In this document: piece by piece, positions 39,982 to 48,280 of the stretch | How positions within the stretch are numbered: the first letter of the stretch is position 1 | How the letters are laid out: the number at the start of each line of letters is the position of its first letter | NCBI RefSeq assembly: GCF_900774055.1 | Contig: NZ_CAAGSW010000006.1 | Location: forward strand, 62,001 to 126,000 | From: Methanococcoides sp. AM1 | GTDB taxonomy: Archaea; Halobacteriota; Methanosarcinia; Methanosarcinales; Methanosarcinaceae | Direction: 5' to 3' | Length of the DNA stretch: 64,000 nt | Position numbers and translations under genes: made by a program | The notes under the pieces: generated by a model | What the model saw: only the letters and a program-made list of their open reading frames with translations | Told to the model about the DNA's origin: nothing | The model's database searches: none

Positions 39982-40060
39982 GCGAACGGGATGAATCAAG
40001 TCGATTAAATAGGGGATTTGTGGTGTAGTACTTAGGGGATGTATGAAGAAACCCGTTCGC
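39982..40060 (-). ncRNA. Probable small RNA gene
   Basis: Minus strand, between hflX and the PHP gene. A TATA box with BRE-like part (GCGAAAAGTATATATG, about 40083-40098) predicts transcription from about 40061. The RNA begins GCGAACGGG at 40060-40052 and ends CCCGTTCGC at 39990-39982, a perfect 9-bp closing stem, followed directly by TTTTT. The 61-nt loop is mostly unpaired and shows ATCCCCTA twice (40040-40033 and 40017-40010), complementary to G-rich ribosome-binding sites. No ORF. I do not recognise an Rfam family. A target role is inferred. Confidence 0.6.
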
Positions 40061-40082
40061 AATTATACAAACGTTCTGTACC

Positions 40083-40098
40083 CATATATACTTTTCGC
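40083..40098 (-). promoter_or_regulatory. Promoter of the probable small RNA
   Basis: On the minus strand GCGAAAAG is followed by TATATATG, about 25 nt before the 5' stem of the RNA. Confidence 0.55.
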
Positions 40099-40135
40099 AT
40101 GTATACGAACAAATATTAACCGAATGTTAATATTA

Positions 40136-41383
40136 TTAAGAAGAAATAGCGAAAGACTGCATTTTCTGAATGATCTCATCCCTTGCTTCTATATCCATAA
40201 TAATAGAATCACCGTACTCGATCGTGTGCACAATACCTTCATCATAAAGCCATGATACCATGGACATCCCCTCTTCGGACATCGGGATGGATATCCTGCA
40301 ATGTTCCCATTCAGGAAGGTTACCATATAGAAGCTGCTTAAGTTCGTCAAGGCCTTCTCCAGATATTGCAGATATCATGACTGGATCAGGAGCAAGATAA
40401 TCGATCACGTCCAGCTTTTCTTTCAGATCATCTTCAGGAAGCAGGTCTGTCTTGTTAAGAGCAGTAACTATCACAGCACCCTCTGTTCTCTTCCAAAAGA
40501 TATCATGACTGACTGCCAGTTTCTGTCTGATAACATCCACAGGATCACTCATATCCACCACAAGAAGAATGATATCAGCCAGGAAGATCTCATCAAGAGT
40601 TGACCTGAAAGCATCTACCATCCAGTGAGGAAGGTCTTCGATAAATCCCACAGTATCCGTCAGAAGCATTTTTCTTTTGTTGATCGTGAGAGAACGTGTT
40701 GTAGGAGACAGTGTCGTAAAAAGCATGTCCTCGACTATTGTCCCCTCCTCGACAAGTGACTGGAAAAGGGTACTTTTTCCCGCATTCGTATACCCTGCCA
40801 GAGCTACAAGTGAAAAACCCCGCTCATGCCTGAAACTGCGAAGTGACTCACTCCCCTTGCACGAATGAAGAAGTTCGGTCCTGATCCTTACGATCCGTTT
40901 CTTAATATCCTGCTCATACGAATCCTCATATCCTCCAAGACCCATAAACCCCGGTCGTTCCTCTTTTTTCAGCAGGGAAACAATAGACCTTGCCTTAGGA
41001 AGCTCATATTGCAATTTTGCAAGCTCGACCTGCAGTTTTGCACGTCTTGTGGTAGCTCTTGCAGCAAATATCTCAAGGATAAGCTGGAACCTGTCCATAA
41101 CCTCACATTTGCAGGTCTCGGAGATATTATAGATCTGCGTCGTTGATAGCTGGTTGTTAAAAATTACTTTTTCAGCATCCAGAGCTTCTACAAGTTCTGC
41201 GAGTTCATCTGCCTTGCCACGACCTACCTGGTACTTCCGGTCAGGATATCTTGATTGCACCAATGTGCCAACAACCACATAATCAGCAGCATGTGCTAAC
41301 TCCTTGAGCTCGGCCAGCTTCCGCTCATTTGCAGCATCATCAGAATTCGGATCATTTCGTTGGACAACAATGGTTTTTTTCAT
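40136..41383 (-). CDS. hflX: GTPase HflX
   Basis: Ribosome-associated GTPase of the Obg-HflX group. The N-terminal HflX domain (VVGTLVQSRYPDRKYQVGRGKADELAELVEAL, then VIFNNQLSTTQIYNI) is followed by the glycine-rich linker and the G domain: GYTNAGKSTLFQSL (G1), DTVGFIEDLPHWM (G3), NKTDLL (G4). I start at ATG 41383 (MKKTIVVQRNDPNSD), which follows AAGGT; 13 further codons upstream stay open. In bacteria it rescues or splits stalled ribosomes; in archaea the role is less clear. Confidence 0.93.
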   Translation of the reverse strand: MKKTIVVQRNDPNSDDAANERKLAELKELAHAADYVVVGTLVQSRYPDRKYQVGRGKADELAELVEALDAEKVIFNNQLSTTQIYNISETCKCEVMDRFQLILEIFAARATTRRAKLQVELAKLQYELPKARSIVSLLKKEERPGFMGLGGYEDSYEQDIKKRIVRIRTELLHSCKGSESLRSFRHERGFSLVALAGYTNAGKSTLFQSLVEEGTIVEDMLFTTLSPTTRSLTINKRKMLLTDTVGFIEDLPHWMVDAFRSTLDEIFLADIILLVVDMSDPVDVIRQKLAVSHDIFWKRTEGAVIVTALNKTDLLPEDDLKEKLDVIDYLAPDPVMISAISGEGLDELKQLLYGNLPEWEHCRISIPMSEEGMSMVSWLYDEGIVHTIEYGDSIIMDIEARDEIIQKMQSFAISS

Positions 41384-41479
41384 AATACAACCTTGAACGG
41401 AATCATGCGGATACATATCCAATGTTTATCTATTAGTGATAAACAAATTGATGGATGTATAGGTAAGTGGTTAAACTAA

Positions 41480-41931
<452 letters not shown>

Positions 41932-42048
41932 TAATTCAAGTATCGGTTCCGGTTATTGATAATTCAGGCATCCAAGTTCATCTATTAATTTAAATATTTA
42001 TTTGAACACCCATTTAAACATTCAATATATTTGAGATATTCGAGAATA

Positions 42049-43086
42049 TTATTTCATAAGATTCCGAATATAATCTGTATCCTTGAGTATTTTGAAGCTT
42101 ACAAAACCACCTACAATAAGGTTCATGTAAAGTGTGAAAACACGCCATGCAATAACAACTATGCCAACCATGTAAGCCGGAACGAAAACCGAGAACAGGG
42201 AAGTTGCACCAAGCTCTGCCACGCCACTTGAACCCGGAGTGACCGGAATGACCAAGAGTATCATTAGCAGAATCTGTGCAGCAAATGAGATGATAATAGA
42301 TGGTGGCTGATTCAATCCCATGAGGATCACCGGAACCATGGCAAATTCAACCAACCAGAAGAGAACAGTGTAAACACTACCAAATAGCAATCCTTTGCGC
42401 CCTTTTGTCACAAAGAAGGCCATGCTATCATGGAAGTCTTCAATGATAAGATCGATCTTTCCCAGAACCCTGTCAAGACGAGGATCGCCTCCCTTCCCCA
42501 TAAATCCTGCAACCCGATGAAGTATGAAGTAAAGCGCTTTCTTTGTATGGTGAGGATGCCAGACTGCATAGATCACCATTACAAATATCAGAATGAGGAA
42601 CAACTCTCCGACCATTATCACAATATCCAGGCCGGATGACGATATGATCCTGCGGAACAGGTGAAGGGCAAGTGGGGCCGACATCATGATAAGGATACCG
42701 TCAAGTAATCGCTCTCCAAGAACTACCGCAGTAGCCTTTCCCACAGGTACATTGTCCTGATTTAGCAGATGTACCCTCAAAGGCTCTCCGCCAATTGATG
42801 ATGGAGTGACAGATGCAAGGAAAGTGCTTGAAGTAACGATCTCGATCGATCTGGATAAACCCACCCTGAAGCCAAGTGAGTTACACATTGTTTTTGTCCG
42901 CAAGCCCCAGAGGATATAGGAACTCAAGTGAAGAAATACAGCAGCCAGAAGGAACTCCGGCCTTATATCATGGATAAGTTCCAGTGTTTGTGGACCTATT
43001 GTATAGAACATAACAAGAACAATGGAAATGGCACTTATAAGAAAAGAAATTAACAACCATTTTCTTAGCTTGTTCACATAGATCAT
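42049..43086 (-). CDS. Lysylphosphatidylglycerol-synthase-like / UPF0104 membrane protein
   Basis: 345 residues, about eight membrane helices. Family features: LRTKTMCNSLGFRVGLSRSIEIVTSSTFLASVTPSSIGGEPLRVHLLNQDNVPVGKATAVVLGERLLDG, where SxxGGEPxR is diagnostic, and VTPGSSGVAELGATSLFS. Archaeal members include AglD-like proteins without the glycosyltransferase half; flippase or lipid-handling roles are proposed. It is divergent from the PAP2 and glycosyltransferase genes, which supports membrane lipid or glycan work. Confidence 0.85.
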   Translation of the reverse strand: MIYVNKLRKWLLISFLISAISIVLVMFYTIGPQTLELIHDIRPEFLLAAVFLHLSSYILWGLRTKTMCNSLGFRVGLSRSIEIVTSSTFLASVTPSSIGGEPLRVHLLNQDNVPVGKATAVVLGERLLDGILIMMSAPLALHLFRRIISSSGLDIVIMVGELFLILIFVMVIYAVWHPHHTKKALYFILHRVAGFMGKGGDPRLDRVLGKIDLIIEDFHDSMAFFVTKGRKGLLFGSVYTVLFWLVEFAMVPVILMGLNQPPSIIISFAAQILLMILLVIPVTPGSSGVAELGATSLFSVFVPAYMVGIVVIAWRVFTLYMNLIVGGFVSFKILKDTDYIRNLMK

Positions 43087-43131
43087 TCCTATAAATAAGG
43101 GGATTTTTCAGTCGAATTAATATTACTGACT

Positions 43132-43190
43132 ATATACGTAGTCCCATATAACAGATTTGTTTCGATATATCGACTTGTCTGACGATATAC
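43132..43190. promoter_or_regulatory. Cluster of palindromes in the divergent promoter region
   Basis: GACTATATACGTAGTC, the perfect 12-bp palindrome TCGATATATCGA (43162-43173) and a partial copy GACGATATAC follow each other within 60 nt, between the two divergent membrane-protein genes. A TATA box (ATGTATAAATATG) lies near 43194-43206, 50-60 nt before the PAP2 ATG. They may be operator sites. Confidence 0.4.
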
Positions 43191-43252
43191 ATAATGTATA
43201 AATATGATGCAACCTAATTCATTCTAATTAAAGAAGATGACGGAAGTAAAAA

Positions 43253-44062
43253 ATGCAGAAAGATTTAAACCTTAGAAGAAAAGGAACAGAACCAAACAAC
43301 AAACTGCATTTTATATCTAATTTCCTCCCATATGCATTTGCTGCAATCCTTGTATTTGGCCTGATGCTTCTGCAACTAGATATTGAGCATTTGCTGAAAC
43401 TGAACCCTACATTGAATTATGCAAGTTTCATGGTCATGATCGAAGGAGGTGCCGTAACTCACCTACAGGCTTTTGCTTCACCCTTGCTTACGTACATTTC
43501 AGCCTTTGTATACCTTATTGGATTCACCGGCCTCCTGATAGGTACTTTCCTTATATTCGCATATAAAAAGGATGAAAAAAGCCTGCAGGAGTTCTCTATA
43601 GCATTTACACTCATCTACCTGATAGCATACCCGTTCTACATATTGTTCCCTGTGGACGTGACAAGTAAAACATTACCCAATATGGCACCATTGCTTTACA
43701 CCCTTGATCCATCCATCGTGCATTTCGTGCGTATCTGCGACCCTACACTTGACAATTGCTTCCCAAGCCTTCATGCAGCACTTTCCCTAATGGCAATGTT
43801 GCTCATTATATCCAGGGCAGAAAACATAGGATATAAAGCAGTTGCAGTTGCAATCACTATTGCCATCCAGTTTACGATATTGTATCTGGGAATACATTGG
43901 ATCACTGATATGATCGGAGGTATAATGCTGGCAGTTACAAGTTACTATATTGCAACAAGATACCGTGAGAATATATTAGGATGGTCGGAAAGGATTAACT
44001 GTAAAGACGAACAGGAAATCAGAAAAAATGAAAAAGAGAGTAAGGGAAGGATATCACAATGA
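43253..44062 (+). CDS. PAP2-superfamily membrane phosphatase / phosphotransferase
   Basis: 269 residues with about six membrane helices. The PAP2 motifs are CFPSLHAALSLMAML (motif 2, catalytic His) and LGIHWITDMIGGIMLA (motif 3, catalytic His and Asp). Motif 1 is not clear, as in the inositolphosphotransferase-type branch. It probably acts on a lipid phosphate at the outer membrane face. Overlaps the following glycosyltransferase gene by four bases, so the two are coupled. Confidence 0.83.
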   Translation: MQKDLNLRRKGTEPNNKLHFISNFLPYAFAAILVFGLMLLQLDIEHLLKLNPTLNYASFMVMIEGGAVTHLQAFASPLLTYISAFVYLIGFTGLLIGTFLIFAYKKDEKSLQEFSIAFTLIYLIAYPFYILFPVDVTSKTLPNMAPLLYTLDPSIVHFVRICDPTLDNCFPSLHAALSLMAMLLIISRAENIGYKAVAVAITIAIQFTILYLGIHWITDMIGGIMLAVTSYYIATRYRENILGWSERINCKDEQEIRKNEKESKGRISQ

Positions 44063-45189
44063 AAATAATGCTCTTTGTTTGCGGGGAAGGACTCGGACAT
44101 ACCAGCCGCTGCATACCACTTGCACAACAAATACAGGCAGCAGGTCATGATGTAATGATCGGAGCCTACGGGTATTCCAGAGAACTCATTGAAAAGAAAG
44201 GATTGCAAACAATAGAGATTCCGCCGGAGATCCAGCTTGTGGGTGATGCAGGCAGCCTTGATCTTAAAAGATCAGTCCTTGCTACCATCAAAAGTGGTCA
44301 ATTGCTCGGGATCAGAAAGGTCAGCAGGCAATTGAAAGAATTCAAACCCCAGGTGGTTATATCAGACAGTTATTACACTGCAACCCTTGCTGCGATGTTC
44401 AAAAAGATCCCTGTGCACCTTATGATAAACCAATCTAACATGGAGGAATTCTTTTACGATAAAGGATCTTTCATGAAGCTCATTGGAAAGGTAACAAAGA
44501 GATTTTATAACGCGATATTCAGGAAAGTTGACGGGATCATCATACCGGACTATCCTATGCCAGACACAATCTGTCGCCTGAACCTTGATCTTGAGGATGA
44601 AAAAGAAGATAATGTGTTCTACAGCGGACCACTTGTCGGGAAAAAGTATGAAGAAGTGATCGAAGCGGATCTTAGCAGACCGCATGTGCTTTCCACAGTT
44701 GGTGGTTTTGGATATCGTGAACCGATATTTCGAAAGGTCATCGAAACAGCAAGACTGGATACTACGATCAGTTATACACTCCTGTCCGGGCCAAGTGTCG
44801 ATCCCGATGACTTCACTGACCTGCCAGAAAACGTGACCATACTCAGGTTCATTGAGGACCAGTTCCCATACATAAAAAGTTCCGATCTTGTAATTGCACC
44901 CGGAGGTCACAGTACGATGATGGAAGCTCTTTCATTTGGCATCCCGATGTTATCTTTTCCGGACATTGGACACAACGAGCAGGAGAACAACGCTAATGCA
45001 CTGGAAGAAGACGGATGCGGAAGGAAGTTGAACTATTCAACGTCCCCTGCACAACTCCTTGAATACATACATGAGATCACAAATGACGGAAAGTTACTTG
45101 AAAAAAGTCGGGAGCTACATGACCTCTCCAACGAACTTGACGGACCATCTGCTATCACAAGGATGATGGAATTAAAGTACATGAAATGA
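44059..45189 (+). CDS. GT28-type glycosyltransferase (MurG / MGDG-synthase-like)
   Basis: 376 residues with a GT-B fold. The N-terminal domain begins IMLFVCGEGLGHTSRCIPLAQQIQAAGHDV, an acceptor-side Gly-rich loop. The C-terminal donor site is VIAPGGHSTMMEALSFGIPMLSFPDIGHNEQENNANALEEDG (residues 278-318), with the usual His and Glu for a UDP-sugar. No membrane helices; such enzymes are peripheral. Context (PAP2 and UPF0104) suggests synthesis of a glycolipid; the acceptor is not known. Confidence 0.83.
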   Translation: MKIMLFVCGEGLGHTSRCIPLAQQIQAAGHDVMIGAYGYSRELIEKKGLQTIEIPPEIQLVGDAGSLDLKRSVLATIKSGQLLGIRKVSRQLKEFKPQVVISDSYYTATLAAMFKKIPVHLMINQSNMEEFFYDKGSFMKLIGKVTKRFYNAIFRKVDGIIIPDYPMPDTICRLNLDLEDEKEDNVFYSGPLVGKKYEEVIEADLSRPHVLSTVGGFGYREPIFRKVIETARLDTTISYTLLSGPSVDPDDFTDLPENVTILRFIEDQFPYIKSSDLVIAPGGHSTMMEALSFGIPMLSFPDIGHNEQENNANALEEDGCGRKLNYSTSPAQLLEYIHEITNDGKLLEKSRELHDLSNELDGPSAITRMMELKYMK

Positions 45190-45222
45190 TCTTACGCTAC
45201 AAAAGATATTTCACTTCTGATA

Positions 45223-45232
45223 CCATTAATGG
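45223..45232. promoter_or_regulatory. Palindrome upstream of the ArsR-type regulator
   Basis: CCATTAATGG is a perfect palindrome, extended by GATA on the left and (A)TATC on the right. It lies 54 nt before the regulator ATG and is a candidate autoregulatory operator. Confidence 0.4.
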
Positions 45233-45285
45233 ATATCATAATAATAACAGCGTTTACTCAATATTATTTCCAATAGGTGCATTAG

Positions 45286-45618
45286 ATGATAATTCCTGAA
45301 CCGATCGAAAATGAAGTGAAACTGCTTGGGGGAACTGAAGGTATTGCATTGAGGATCGCAGATGATGACAAGATCGCCAGGCAAAGTGGCATACATCATG
45401 CACTATCCTCCGCGATACGCCTGAAAATACTCAACCTTGTGCTGGTGCAGCCCCTGTGTGTCTGCCTGATCAAGGATATCACAAATATGCCCGATTCAAA
45501 ACTCTCCTACCATCTTTCGATCCTTGTGGATAATGGGCTTATTCATCGGGAGAAAAGTGGTAACTGGATAATCTATCATCCAACAGAAGAAGGCAGGAAG
45601 TATAAGGTAGAGCCTTAA
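45286..45618 (+). CDS. ArsR-family winged-helix regulator
   Basis: 110 residues. Winged helix: HHALSSAIRLKILNLVLVQPLCVCLIKDITNMPDSKLSYHLSILVDNGLIHREKSGNWIIYHPTEEGR. The recognition helix is SKLSYHLSILVDNGLI. It has only the CVC pair near residue 60 as possible metal or thiol ligands, so metal sensing is uncertain. The N-terminal 35 residues are an unusual acidic extension. It follows the glycosyltransferase gene by about 96 nt and has its own likely promoter. Confidence 0.83.
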   Translation: MIIPEPIENEVKLLGGTEGIALRIADDDKIARQSGIHHALSSAIRLKILNLVLVQPLCVCLIKDITNMPDSKLSYHLSILVDNGLIHREKSGNWIIYHPTEEGRKYKVEP

Positions 45619-45716
45619 AAGAACCCAAGACTTCTTTCAGCTTGTTTCTTGTTTTTGTTATTTATTATTATTAAGATCTGCAAAGAACAGAGTTAAACTT
45701 AATTGAATATTGAGAT
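45619..45716 (+). terminator. T-rich stretch after the regulator gene
   Basis: TTGTTTCTTGTTTTTGTTATTTATTATT (about 45642-45670) follows the stop codon and may end the plus-strand transcript before the minus-strand tRNAs. Confidence 0.35.
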
Positions 45717-45790
45717 GGGCCTAACCGGATTTGAACCGGTGATCGCCCGGTTATGAGCCGGGCGCTCTAACCTGACTAAGCTATAGGCCC
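45717..45790 (-). tRNA. tRNA with CAU anticodon (probably tRNA-Ile2)
   Basis: 74 nt cloverleaf: acceptor GGGCCTA/TAGGCCC, D arm TAGCTTAGTCAGGTTAGAGC, anticodon arm CCCGG-CTCATAA-CCGGG, T arm ACCGG-TTCAAAT-CCGGT, discriminator A. No CCA in the DNA. A CAU anticodon can be elongator Met, initiator Met or Ile2 (with modified C34). The GGGCC acceptor end resembles archaeal isoleucine tRNAs more than the GCC-starting elongator Met or the initiator, so I favour Ile2. 23 nt after tRNA-Asn and probably co-transcribed. Confidence 0.85.
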
Positions 45791-45813
45791 TCAAAAAAAG
45801 GTAAGTAGAAAAC

Positions 45814-45885
45814 GCCGCCAACAGGGCTCGAACCTGTGACATTCTGATTAACAGTCAGACACTCTACCAACTGAGTTATAGCGGC
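45814..45885 (-). tRNA. tRNA-Asn (GUU)
   Basis: Acceptor GCCGCTA/TGGCGGC, D arm ACTCAGTTGGTAGAGT, anticodon arm TCTGA-CTGTTAA-TCAGA, T arm CACAG-GTTCGAG-CCCTGT, discriminator G at 45813 as usual for Asn. No intron. A TATA-like AAAAGGTTTAAG lies upstream on the minus strand near 45930. Confidence 0.95.
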
Positions 45886-46021
45886 ACTTGATTGCGCTTC
45901 AACGCACGATTCCTCCTAATGCAGTTATCGAACTTAAACCTTTTGTTCGAAAAAGCAAAAATGCCCGCAATAAGCAGGAATTTTCGCAATTTTGAACCAA
46001 AATACCGCCCTAGGATTCCAC

Positions 46022-47047
46022 TCAAAGACCACCATATTCACCATAGATATTGATAGGCTCCCCACAATTGCGGCACTTGTGCTCCGGAGTAATATTGTAC
46101 TCATTCACATCGAATAGCCCGCGCCCTATCAGAAGTTCGCCACAAGAAGGACAATATGTGCCCTCATACTGGTGGCCAAAAACGTTTCCAATGTAAACGT
46201 ACCTCAAACCTTCATCCAATGCAATACCATGGGCTATCTCAAGTGTTTCCACCGGTGTTGGCGGCAGATGCTTCATCTTATAATATGGCTGGAATCGGGT
46301 AAAGTGTATCGGAGTGTCAGCGCCCAGATTTTCATATACCCATGCGGAGAGTTGCCGTAGCTCATCCTCAGAATCGTTCAGTGTCGGTATGACAAGATTA
46401 ACTACCTCCACATGCATCCCCAGTTCCTTTGCCAGTTTTGCAGACTCCAGCACAGGTGCAAGCCTGGCACCGACAGTCTCCCTGTAGAACTCTTCCGTAA
46501 AAGCCTTGATGTCCACCCTGAAAGCATCAAGATAAGGAGATATGTGCCGCAATGCTTCCGGAGTGATGTAACCATTGGTCACATATACTGTCCCCAGTCC
46601 GGATTCTTTTGCCAGCTTTGCAGAATCATAAGTGTACTCATACCAGATGGTCGGCTCGTTGTAGGTCCATGCAATAGATGATGATCCTGTGGCAATGGCC
46701 CTATCCACTGCTTCCTGCGGCGTGATCTCCATGGATACAGCCTCATCCAGCCTGACCTGGGAAATTGTCCAGTTCTGGCAGTGCTTGCATCTGAAATTAC
46801 ATCCAATGGTCCCCAGGGAATAAACCTTTGAACCGGGTTTAAAATGGAACAATGGTTTCTTCTCAATTGGATCAACTGCCTCACTGGAAACAGTGTTGTA
46901 GATCAGGGAAAAAAGCATACCATCGCGATTCTCCCTCACCCCGCAGATACCACTTTTACCTGAAGATATCTTGCACCTGTGATTGCAAAGGTTGCATCGA
47001 ACTTTCCCCTCATCCAGCTTTTCATAGAACATCGCTTCTTTAAGCAT
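46022..47047 (-). CDS. amrS: AmmeMemoRadiSam system radical SAM enzyme
   Basis: About 341 residues. An N-terminal Cys-rich part (CNLCNHRCKISSGKSGICGVREN) precedes the radical SAM motif GCNFRCKHCQNW (CxxxCxxC). The C-terminus has a second zinc or iron-sulfur site (YCPSCGELLIG, CRNCGEPI). It belongs to the family that co-occurs with Memo and AMMECR1 proteins; a Memo gene is at 52548-53342, but no AMMECR1 gene is in the window. I start at ATG 47047 (MLKEAMFYEK), preceded by GGGGA. The substrate of the system is not established. Confidence 0.88.
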   Translation of the reverse strand: MLKEAMFYEKLDEGKVRCNLCNHRCKISSGKSGICGVRENRDGMLFSLIYNTVSSEAVDPIEKKPLFHFKPGSKVYSLGTIGCNFRCKHCQNWTISQVRLDEAVSMEITPQEAVDRAIATGSSSIAWTYNEPTIWYEYTYDSAKLAKESGLGTVYVTNGYITPEALRHISPYLDAFRVDIKAFTEEFYRETVGARLAPVLESAKLAKELGMHVEVVNLVIPTLNDSEDELRQLSAWVYENLGADTPIHFTRFQPYYKMKHLPPTPVETLEIAHGIALDEGLRYVYIGNVFGHQYEGTYCPSCGELLIGRGLFDVNEYNITPEHKCRNCGEPINIYGEYGGL

Positions 47048-47097
47048 TAGTATTCCCCAAGACAACATTATCACAGATGGTTAAAAAACCTTCTTTA

Positions 47098-47240
47098 AGT
47101 AGAATGGAACGAGATGAGATAAGATCCAGTTAAATGAGAAAGAGTGGAATAAAGTGCAATAGATCAGACTGGTGTGAATGAAGTGAGATGGAGTGGAGTG
47201 GAATCGATAGGAGTAGAATAGAATAAAGATCAAAATAAAA
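47098..47240. repeat. Purine-rich, roughly 5-bp periodic tract
   Basis: On the plus strand this non-coding stretch is mostly G and A, with degenerate five-base units such as GAATG, GAGTG and GGAGT (for example GATGGAGTGGAGTGGAATCG). The opposite strand is the 3' side of idsA and correspondingly pyrimidine-rich. It looks like a degenerate microsatellite. Confidence 0.55.
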
Positions 47241-47280
47241 AAGAAGAAAAGATTCCCTCCACCATGGAAGGGAAACGAAA
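47240..47280 (-). terminator. Terminator of the isoprenoid gene series
   Basis: Minus strand directly after the idsA stop: TTCCCTTCC-ATGGT-GGAGGGAA folds with one mismatch and is followed by CTTTTCTTCTTTTTTATTTT. This is the probable 3' end of the transcript that includes idsA. Confidence 0.6.
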
Positions 47281-48249
47281 TCAATAGTTCCTGGTTACCA
47301 TGTAGTCTGCGATAGCAAGCAGAATATCCTTTGCCTCAGAGTCGTCAAGAACATCGAGCATCTTTTTACCATTTTCAAGGTAAGTTGCAGAAAGTTCCTG
47401 TGCATATCCAATTGAACCGGATCTTTCAAGTATGGCAACTGCCTCATCGATCTGTTCAGGAGTAGCAGTTCCGCCTTTCCCGAATATCTCAAGTTCAACG
47501 CCATTGTTGAGAGCGTGAATAGCTATCAGTGTCCTCTTGCCTTCTATCAGGTCGCTTCCACGGACCTTGCCGAGGATCTCTTCAGGAGTCACCATGTCGA
47601 TGACATCATCCTGTATCTGGAAACTTATCCCTACAAGACGGCCGAACTCATAAAGCGCATCTGCAACCTCATCGGAAGCTCCGCCAAGCAGGGCACCGAC
47701 CTTTGCTACTGCACCATAGAGCACAGAGGTCTTTTTCTCAACCATCTCAAGATACTCTTCTTCTGAAACAGAATCACGAGTCTCAAAATCAATATCCATC
47801 CACTGACCTTCACATATTTCAGTACAGGTCTTTGAAAGAAGAGCAACGCACTTCAGTATGCGTGCAGGATCCTTCTCCATAGATGAGATGATCTCAAAAG
47901 CTTTGGAATAGAGAGTATCTCCTGCGAGGATAGCACCTTCACTGCTCCACTTTACATGAACTGCAGGCATTCCACGCCTGACATCGTCATTGTCCATTAT
48001 ATCGTCATGGACAAGGGTGAAATTGTGAACCAGTTCAACAGCTACTGCTGCCGGAACAACGGATATGGGATCGCCACCTACCGCCTCAGTTGCAAGCATA
48101 AGGACAGTAGGACGGAGACGTTTTCCACCTGCATCCGGCAAGTACCTTGATGCTTTGTAAAGCTCTTCAGGATGTGCGATCGGAAGAAGTTCCCCTATCC
48201 CTTTATCGACATGCACACTTCGCTTTTTTATTTCATCCATAAGATCCAT
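47281..48249 (-). CDS. idsA: Geranylgeranyl (polyprenyl) diphosphate synthase
   Basis: Short-chain trans-prenyltransferase that builds the C20 chain of archaeal lipids from IPP and DMAPP. First aspartate-rich motif VHDDIMDNDDVRRG (near residue 85) and second QIQDDVIDM; substrate-binding GGKRLRP near residue 44. I start at ATG 48249 (MDLMDEIKKRS), which avoids overlap with the RNase J gene; length about 322 residues. Last gene of the mevalonate-to-prenyl series on the minus strand. Confidence 0.93.
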   Translation of the reverse strand: MDLMDEIKKRSVHVDKGIGELLPIAHPEELYKASRYLPDAGGKRLRPTVLMLATEAVGGDPISVVPAAVAVELVHNFTLVHDDIMDNDDVRRGMPAVHVKWSSEGAILAGDTLYSKAFEIISSMEKDPARILKCVALLSKTCTEICEGQWMDIDFETRDSVSEEEYLEMVEKKTSVLYGAVAKVGALLGGASDEVADALYEFGRLVGISFQIQDDVIDMVTPEEILGKVRGSDLIEGKRTLIAIHALNNGVELEIFGKGGTATPEQIDEAVAILERSGSIGYAQELSATYLENGKKMLDVLDDSEAKDILLAIADYMVTRNY

Positions 48250-48280
48250 ACTAACCACGACTATGTTATAATTCAAATGA

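Noticed and set aside
40043-40255. Plus-strand 70-codon ORF over the sRNA and hflX end
   Set aside because: No family, overlaps hflX antisense and the better-supported minus-strand RNA.
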